From: DASQPR01 sp963724705
GTDB taxonomy: Bacteria > Actinomycetota > Actinomycetes > Mycobacteriales > Micromonosporaceae
Assembly: GCA_963724705.1 (NCBI GenBank)
Contig: CAVRVS010000001.1
Coordinates: 1-64,000, forward strand
DNA length: 64,000 nt
Direction of reading: 5' to 3'
The number at the start of each line of letters is the position of its first letter. Within the stretch, counting starts at the first letter, position 1. A program made the position numbers and the translations under genes. Under the pieces are notes generated by a model. The model had not been told where the DNA came from and did no database searches. It saw only the letters and a program-made list of their open reading frames with translations. This document shows, in pieces, positions 59,314-64,000 of the stretch.

Positions 59314-59636
59314 CGGTTCTCCTCGGTGAGAAAGCGCTCAAGCGAATCGAGACGATCGATCCAGAAGCGATGGTTGCGCTCCAGCCATCCGGCGGCGTCG
59401 CGCAACGGCCGTGGATTCAGCGAGATGATCTGGTGGCGGCCCCGGCGCTCACGCGTGGCGAGGCCGGCCCGCTCCAGCACGGCGAGGTGCTTGCTGACCG
59501 CGGGCAGCGACATCGCGTGCGGCGCCGCCAGTTCGCCGGCCGACCGCGGTCCGTGTTCGGCCAGCGTTGCCACCATCGCGCGCCGGGTGGGGTCGGCCAG
59601 CGCAGCGAAGAGCTCGGTCAGCTCACTGTTAACCAC
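59310..59636 (-). CDS. ArsR-family regulator
   Basis: 108 residues. Winged helix: ELFAALADPTRRAMVATLAEHGPRSAGELAAPHAMSLPAVSKHLAVLERAGLATRERRGRHQIISLNP. No Cys pair of metal-sensing ArsR is visible, so it likely senses something else. GTG at 59636 follows GATACT by 7 nt. The TTAAC-N6-GTTAA palindrome covers its start. Confidence 0.85.
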   Translation of the reverse strand: MVNSELTELFAALADPTRRAMVATLAEHGPRSAGELAAPHAMSLPAVSKHLAVLERAGLATRERRGRHQIISLNPRPLRDAAGWLERNHRFWIDRLDSLERFLTEENR

Positions 59637-59649
59637 GGAGTTAAGTATC
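59629..59649. promoter_or_regulatory. Operator and -10 of the ArsR/SRPBCC operon
   Basis: TTAAC-N6-GTTAA (59629-59644) overlaps the GTG start at 59636 and touches the -10 GATACT (minus strand 59649-59644). A repressor bound here would block initiation directly. Confidence 0.6.
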
Positions 59650-59714
59650 GTCGCGACGAGCGGTCGGCGCAAGACGGAAGCGGAGCGCGGTCAGTCCCCG
59701 TTTCCGAGGACGCC

Positions 59715-59787
59715 GATCCGTGACCTTGCAGTGCCAAGAGCCTCGTGCCTTCATGATCAGACGCCCGAGGTTGCGAGGTCACGGATC
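59715..59787. repeat. Long palindromic element C
   Basis: 12-bp perfect arms, GATCCGTGACCT (59715-59726) and its complement (59776-59787), with inner pairing CCTCG/CGAGG and a loop starting TGCCTTCATGATC. It follows the MFS stop at 59827 on that gene's strand and precedes ArsR. It shares CTCG-(G/T)-GCCTTCA at the loop border with elements A and B at 35.8 and 36.9 kb. Confidence 0.75.
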
Positions 59788-59826
59788 ATCACTCGCTCAT
59801 CGGACCCGGCGCCGGCGTGTCCGACC

Positions 59827-61290
59827 TCAGCCGGCGACCGGCACGCGGTCCGCATCGATCGCCGCCGCCGATGCAGTCCGCCGCGCGGATCGCACAAGCA
59901 GCAGTCCGGTCATCGCGCAGACGACGCCGAGCGCCGCGCCAGTCGTCCAACCGGCCCGGAACGAGCTGAGATCGACGCGTCCACCCAGCATCGTCACGAG
60001 AATGGCCACGCCGAGTGCGGAGGCGATCTGCCGGCCCGAATTGACCAGCGCGGAGCCGGTCGCCGCCCGGTTGGCCGGCAACGATGTCACGCCGGCCGCG
60101 ATGAGCGTGCCGAGCGCGAGCCCGACACCAATCCCGCCGAGAATCATGCTCGGCAGCAGATCACGAACGTAATCGGGGGCATCCGAGACGAAGACCACGC
60201 GCCAGCCGAGCCCGGCCGAGAAGAGGAGGCCGCCGGCGAACACCAGCGGACCTGGGCCGAGCCTGCGCATGGCGCGCGCCGATGCGATGGTGACGATCGG
60301 CACCAACGCCGGGCCCGGCACCATGGCAACGCCCGTCCGCAGCGCCGACCAGTGCCAGACCTCCTGGCACCACAGCACATTCGACAGCAGCATGATGGCG
60401 AACGCGATGCTGAAGACGAACACGCCGGCGTTGGCGATGCCGAATCTGGGCAGCCGCAACAGGTGCAACTCCATCAGCGGCGTGTGGTGGCGTAGGCAGC
60501 GGCGGGCGAACCACCCGCCGGTCACGGCGGCAACTCCGAGAAGACCGAGAGTGCGCGCCGATCCCCAACCCCAGGTTGGCGCCTGCACCAGTGCCCCGGT
60601 CAACGTCGCCACCGAGGCCGTCACGAGAACCGCACCGAGGAGATCTGGCACCGGACCGGACTCGCGGGACCGCGCACGCGGCAGCGTCCGCAGACCAGCG
60701 ATGATCGTGCCCACGCCGATCGGCAGGTTCACGACGAACACCCAGCGCCAGTCGATCTCGACGAGCAGACCGCCGAGCACCGGTCCGGACGCGGCGGCGA
60801 GGCCGCCGACCGCGGCCCAGGCGCGGGCGGCGCCGGGCCGTCGCGCTTCCGGAACGGCCGCGAGTAGCAGGGCCAGCGACGTCGGCAGCTGCAGCGCCGC
60901 ACCGGACGCCTGCACAATCCGAGCGACGACGAGTACGCCGAGATTCGGAGCGAGAGCACAGGCGGCCGACGCGACCGTGAAGACGACGACGCCGGCCAGG
61001 AACACGGTGCGCTGTCCGATCCGGTCGGCGAGCCGCCCGGCCACCACGAGCAGGGCGGCGAGAGTGATGGCGTACGCGTTGAGCACCCACGACAGATCGG
61101 CGAGTGACGGCGGGCGGCCGTGGCGGGCGAAGCCGCTTCCCAAGGCCGGGAGCGCGACGTTGACGATCCACAGATCGAGGTTGGTCATGAACACGGCCAG
61201 CACCACAACGACGGCCGCGATCTTGTCACGGGACGATCGCGAGGCAGCGCCACTGAGCGGGAGACCTGAGTTTGATAATCCAACCGTCAC
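59827..61290 (-). CDS. MFS drug efflux transporter, DHA2 family
   Basis: 487 residues from GTG at 61290, which follows TACGGT by 6 nt (leaderless). 14 helices; NLDLWIVNVALPALGSGFA (motif D), VAGRLADRIGQRTVFLAG (motif A) and GLAAASGPVLGGLLVEIDWRWVFVVNLPIG (motif C). Longer upstream frames lack a signal and overlap the promoter. Divergent from an HxlR-type regulator and probably controlled by it. Confidence 0.88.
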   Translation of the reverse strand: MTVGLSNSGLPLSGAASRSSRDKIAAVVVVLAVFMTNLDLWIVNVALPALGSGFARHGRPPSLADLSWVLNAYAITLAALLVVAGRLADRIGQRTVFLAGVVVFTVASAACALAPNLGVLVVARIVQASGAALQLPTSLALLLAAVPEARRPGAARAWAAVGGLAAASGPVLGGLLVEIDWRWVFVVNLPIGVGTIIAGLRTLPRARSRESGPVPDLLGAVLVTASVATLTGALVQAPTWGWGSARTLGLLGVAAVTGGWFARRCLRHHTPLMELHLLRLPRFGIANAGVFVFSIAFAIMLLSNVLWCQEVWHWSALRTGVAMVPGPALVPIVTIASARAMRRLGPGPLVFAGGLLFSAGLGWRVVFVSDAPDYVRDLLPSMILGGIGVGLALGTLIAAGVTSLPANRAATGSALVNSGRQIASALGVAILVTMLGGRVDLSSFRAGWTTGAALGVVCAMTGLLLVRSARRTASAAAIDADRVPVAG

Positions 61291-61296
61291 TCGTGC

Positions 61297-61343
61297 ACCG
61301 TAACTGGCGATGGTTTGGAAAGCAAACCGACGAGTGGGATACT
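61297..61343. promoter_or_regulatory. Divergent promoters and shared operator of MFS and HxlR genes
   Basis: Palindrome GGTTTG-GAAAG-CAAACC at 61312-61328. Plus strand: -35 TTGGAA (61316-61321), 16 nt, GATACT (61338-61343), 6 nt, ATG 61350. Minus strand: -35 TTGCTT (61325-61320), 17 nt, TACGGT (61302-61297), 6 nt, GTG 61290. The single operator covers both -35 boxes. Confidence 0.75.
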
Positions 61344-61349
61344 CGGCAT

Positions 61350-61874
61350 ATGGCATCGCATGAAACTGAGCGTGAGCACACGGCGTCGCTACACCGCATC
61401 GATCCGACCACGCTGCCCGGCCGGCCGTGCTCGGTAGCGGCGGCTCTGGACGTCGTCGGCGACCGTTGGGCGCTGTTGATCGTCCGCGAGGTGCTGCTTG
61501 GCAACATGCGCTTCAGCCAGATCGCGCGCAATACCGGCGCGCCGCGCGATCGTCTGTCGGCGCGCCTACGTGCGCTCGTCGATGCCGGCGTGCTCGATCG
61601 TCACGTGTATCAGGAGTCGCCGCGCCGCGAGGAGTATCGGCTGACCGAGTCCGGTCGCGAGTTGTCCCGGGTCACGCAGGCGCTCCTCGACTGGGGCGAC
61701 CGTTGGGCGGTCACCGCTCCCCCGGTGCGGCTCGTCCACCATCACGACCATCAACTGCAAACAGCAACGGTCTGTACGGTGTGTGGAGAGGTCGTGGATC
61801 GAGCGGACGTGACGCGGGAGAGTCTGACGCCGGGCTGGGACGTCTCGGGTCCGGTCGGGGCAGCGCGCTCGTGA
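61350..61874 (+). CDS. HxlR-family transcriptional regulator
   Basis: 174 residues. GRPCSVAAALDVVGDRWALLIVREVLLGNMRFSQIARNTGAPRDRLSARLRALVDAGVLDRHVYQESPRREEYRLTESGREL is the HxlR winged helix with its Cys at the start. A C-terminal extension holds VCTVCGEVVDR (Cys-x2-Cys) and could bind zinc or sense redox. Leaderless ATG at 61350. Divergent from the MFS gene and sharing its operator. Confidence 0.88.
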   Translation: MASHETEREHTASLHRIDPTTLPGRPCSVAAALDVVGDRWALLIVREVLLGNMRFSQIARNTGAPRDRLSARLRALVDAGVLDRHVYQESPRREEYRLTESGRELSRVTQALLDWGDRWAVTAPPVRLVHHHDHQLQTATVCTVCGEVVDRADVTRESLTPGWDVSGPVGAARS

Positions 61875-61922
61875 CCGTACGGAGCCAACAGCTCGACGGT
61901 GAACGTCCGGAAAGGACAGCTG

Positions 61923-62894
61923 ATGCGCATTCTCGTCGTCGGAGCCGGCGCCACCGGTGGCTATTTCGGCGGCCTGTTGGCCCGAGCCGGTCGCGATGTG
62001 ACCTTCTTGGTTCGCCCGGCCCGGGCCGAAGCGCTGCGGGAGACCGGACTGACCGTCACCGGCCCGGGCGGTGAATGGACGATCAAGCCGGATGTCGTGA
62101 CGCCGGAGGAACTCGCCGCCGCCCGGCCAGCGGCCGCCGGCGATGGCACCCCTGGCGACGCCGACTCGCCGTACGAGGTGGTGCTGCTGTCGGTCAAGGC
62201 TTATTCGCTCGACGAGGCGATCGACGATGTCGCACCGGCGGTCGGGCCGGATACGGTCGTCGTACCCGGCCTCAACGGTATGGCCCACATGGACGTCCTC
62301 GACGAGAAGTTCGGCCGCCATCGCGTGCTGGGCGGCGTGATGTACGTCGCGACCACGCTCGACGACAGCGGCCGCATCGTCCAGCTCAATCCGGGCCTCA
62401 ATGCGCTGACCTGGGGTGCCCGCGACGATCTCGACTCCGACCGTGCGGCTGCCCTGGTTCCGGATTTCACCGACGCCGGATTCACCGCGCGCACCTCGTC
62501 GCATATCGAGCTGGCGATGTGGGAGAAGTGGATCAATCTCGCGTCGCTGGGTGCGATCACCTGCTTGATGCGCGGCACGATCGGTGAGATCGCCTCGGCC
62601 CACGGCGGCATCGCGTACGCGGACGGCGTCATCGACGAGTGCATCGCTGTCGCGGCGGCGTACGGATTCGCGATCCGCCCCGACGTCGCGGCGCGCGCCC
62701 ACGTTTCATTGACCGACCCGACATCCGGACTGACGTCCTCGATGTACCGCGATCTGTCCGCCGGGCGCCGGACCGAGGCCGATCACATCATCGGCGATCT
62801 GATCGCGCGAGCGCAGTCGAAAGACGTCGACGTACCGCTGCTGGAGATCGCGTACACGAACCTCTCGGTCCATCAACGACGATTGGCGCACTGA
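61923..62894 (+). CDS. Ketopantoate reductase-like protein (PanE/ApbA family)
   Basis: 323 residues. NADPH motif VVGAGATGGYFGG (about 5-17), FLVRPAR, LLSVKAYSLDEAI, and the catalytic Lys in AMWEKWINLASLGAITCL. Reduces 2-ketopantoate to pantoate in the true enzyme; many paralogues act on other ketoacids, and no pan genes are near. ATG at 61923 with AAAGGAC upstream; GTG at 61899 is an alternative. The next gene begins one base after its stop, so the two are co-translated. Confidence 0.85.
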   Translation: MRILVVGAGATGGYFGGLLARAGRDVTFLVRPARAEALRETGLTVTGPGGEWTIKPDVVTPEELAAARPAAAGDGTPGDADSPYEVVLLSVKAYSLDEAIDDVAPAVGPDTVVVPGLNGMAHMDVLDEKFGRHRVLGGVMYVATTLDDSGRIVQLNPGLNALTWGARDDLDSDRAAALVPDFTDAGFTARTSSHIELAMWEKWINLASLGAITCLMRGTIGEIASAHGGIAYADGVIDECIAVAAAYGFAIRPDVAARAHVSLTDPTSGLTSSMYRDLSAGRRTEADHIIGDLIARAQSKDVDVPLLEIAYTNLSVHQRRLAH

Positions 62895-62895
62895 G

Positions 62896-63828
62896 ATGAT
62901 CGACTTCACGTCCGGTACGCCGGTCGCCGGTTCGCTCGACGTGTCGTGGATCCACGGCACAGCCAAGGGCGCGACCGGCACCGAGCCACCGATCCAGGTG
63001 CACGCGTACGACGAGCACACCTACATCCTCCGGCAGAGCAAGAAGACGTCGTTTGAGGCTCCCTTCCTCTACCTGTTCTTTGGCAACGATCGGGCACTCC
63101 TGCTCGACACCGGCGCAACGAAAGACCCGGCGCTGTTCCCGCTGCGAGACACCGTCGACACGATCATGCGCGACTGGCTGGCCGCGCATCCCCGCGAGAC
63201 GTACGGTCTCGTCGTCGCGCACACCCACGGCCACGGCGATCACGTCGCCGGGGACGCTCAATTCGACGGGCGGCCGGATACGACGGTCGTCCCGGCCGAC
63301 GTCGCGTCGGCGACCGCGTTCTTTGGCTTCACGAGCTGGCCGACCGAGATCGTCCCGTTCGACCTCGGCGGCCGGGTGCTGCGCGTGACCGGCATTCCCG
63401 GCCACGACGAGCGCTCGATCGCGGTGTACGACCCGTGGACAGGATTCCTCGTCACCGGCGACTCGGTCGGCCCGTTCCGGTTCTACGTCCGGGACATGTC
63501 CGCGTACGTAGACAGCCTGGGCCGCCTCGTCACGTTCACCCAAACACATCCCGTCACGCACGTGATGGGCTGCCACATCGAGATGTCCCGCACGCCGCGT
63601 CGCGACTACCCGATGGGCTGCCTGTATCAGCCGCACGAGGCCGACCTGCCGATGACCGTCGCGCAACTCGTGGCGGCGCGGGACGCAGCACTGTCCGTCG
63701 CCGGTAAACGCGGCATCCACATCTTCGACGACTTCCTCATCTTCAACGGGATGGGCAAGCGCCAGATGCCCGGCATCATCGGGTACGCGCTGTGGACGCG
63801 TATCCGCAACCGCATCTCCCGCATCTAG
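62896..63828 (+). CDS. Metallo-beta-lactamase-fold hydrolase
   Basis: 310 residues, ATG at 62896, one base after the upstream stop. Zinc site AHTHGHGDHVAGD (about 112-124), IPGHDERS with a further His, TGDSVG with Asp, and MGCHIEMS. Group of MBL hydrolases without assigned substrate. A long hydrophobic-aromatic tail (FLIFNGMGKRQMPGIIGYALWTRIRNRISRI) is unusual and may touch the membrane. Sits between the PanE-like gene and an amidohydrolase. Confidence 0.85.
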   Translation: MIDFTSGTPVAGSLDVSWIHGTAKGATGTEPPIQVHAYDEHTYILRQSKKTSFEAPFLYLFFGNDRALLLDTGATKDPALFPLRDTVDTIMRDWLAAHPRETYGLVVAHTHGHGDHVAGDAQFDGRPDTTVVPADVASATAFFGFTSWPTEIVPFDLGGRVLRVTGIPGHDERSIAVYDPWTGFLVTGDSVGPFRFYVRDMSAYVDSLGRLVTFTQTHPVTHVMGCHIEMSRTPRRDYPMGCLYQPHEADLPMTVAQLVAARDAALSVAGKRGIHIFDDFLIFNGMGKRQMPGIIGYALWTRIRNRISRI

Positions 63829-63833
63829 CGCGC

Positions 63834-64000
63834 ATGTTGGGATTCCGTGCCGATCGCGCGTTCGACGGCGAGCGGTTCCGACCAGAGGGTGCCCTGGTGC
63901 TCGTCGAGGGAGACCGCATCGTCGGCGTCGAGCCAGCATCGGCCGCCCCACCCGACGGTTGTGAGGTCCTCACCTGGCCGGCCGCCACGATCCTGCCTGG
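63834..64000 (+). CDS. Amidohydrolase N-terminus, cut by the window end
   Basis: Begins ATG at 63834 and reads 55 codons to the edge: MLGFRADRAFDGERFRPEGALVLVEGDRIVGVEP, then CEVLTWPAATILPG. This is the beta-sandwich start of imidazolonepropionase-like amidohydrolases, just before the LPGLID-type metal motif. Six nt after the MBL stop, so probably the third gene of this run. The enzyme class is likely but the substrate unknown. Confidence 0.65.
   Translation, partial: MLGFRADRAFDGERFRPEGALVLVEGDRIVGVEPASAAPPDGCEVLTWPAATILP

Noticed and set aside
1..64000. CRISPR arrays, rRNA or tRNA genes
   Set aside because: No regularly spaced repeats of 23-47 bp and no tRNA- or rRNA-like sequence noticed by reading; short tRNAs could still be missed without a covariance search.

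Overview
The window is high-GC, densely packed bacterial DNA with many GTG starts, 1-4 nt gene overlaps and a gene order typical of Actinobacteria. The housekeeping backbone follows the mycobacterial/Frankia-type order rarA, aspS, hisS, glyoxalase-II-like hydrolase, cyclophilins, rel, apt, secF-secD-yajC, ruvB-ruvA-ruvC, yebC, pdxT-pdxS, pimA, PIM acyltransferase, phosphatidylinositol phosphate synthase, HIT phosphorylase, thrS. The phosphatidylinositol-mannoside genes point to an actinobacterium that makes PIM-type glycolipids. The genus cannot be fixed from the sequence alone.

Layout. 1-5.3 kb: rarA (badly broken), aspS and hisS (each with one apparent extra base) and a metallo-beta-lactamase-fold hydrolase, all on the minus strand. 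5.7-7.6 kb: two tandem membrane-anchored cyclophilins. 7.7-18.3 kb: rel with a long disordered N-terminal extension, apt, secDF-yajC and ruvCAB. 18.4-21.3 kb: an inserted cupin gene and a drug-efflux/TetR operon. 21.4-28.1 kb: yebC, pdxST and the PIM block. 28.3-34.1 kb: an EF-G-like GTPase, a polysaccharide deacetylase and an MFS/MarR operon. 34.2-37 kb: HIT phosphorylase, a MerR-type regulator with repeat-rich DNA at its 5' end, and a DUF559-type nuclease-like gene between two long palindromes. 37-46.2 kb: a sugar-nucleotide epimerase, thrS, a cyclopropane-synthase-like methyltransferase, small membrane proteins, a substrate-binding/vWA protein and a DUF2156 membrane protein. 46.2-64 kb: a reductase, mscL-yihY, MarR plus a fused ABC exporter, arfB, a PH-domain/lipoprotein operon, a luciferase-like oxidoreductase, a CAP protein, ArsR/SRPBCC, MFS/HxlR, a ketopantoate-reductase-like enzyme, a second metallo-hydrolase and the start of an amidohydrolase.

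How the parts work together. The ancestral core covers translation, stringent response, secretion, Holliday-junction repair, vitamin B6 and PI/PIM lipid synthesis. It is interrupted by at least five regulator-plus-effector cassettes: TetR/MFS, MarR/MFS, MarR/ABC, ArsR/SRPBCC and HxlR/MFS. Each of these has a visible inverted-repeat operator next to or inside its promoter. Many starts sit 6-8 nt after a TANNNT or GATACT hexamer with no ribosome-binding site, so leaderless transcripts look common, and this rule was used to choose several starts.

The least explained features are three long palindromes sharing the motif CTCG-(G/T)-GCCTTCA (two of them bracket the DUF559 gene), the roughly 345-400-residue disordered extension of Rel, and the overlapping-frame, repeat-rich 5' end of the MerR gene. 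Homology calls rest on motif recognition only; no database search was possible.
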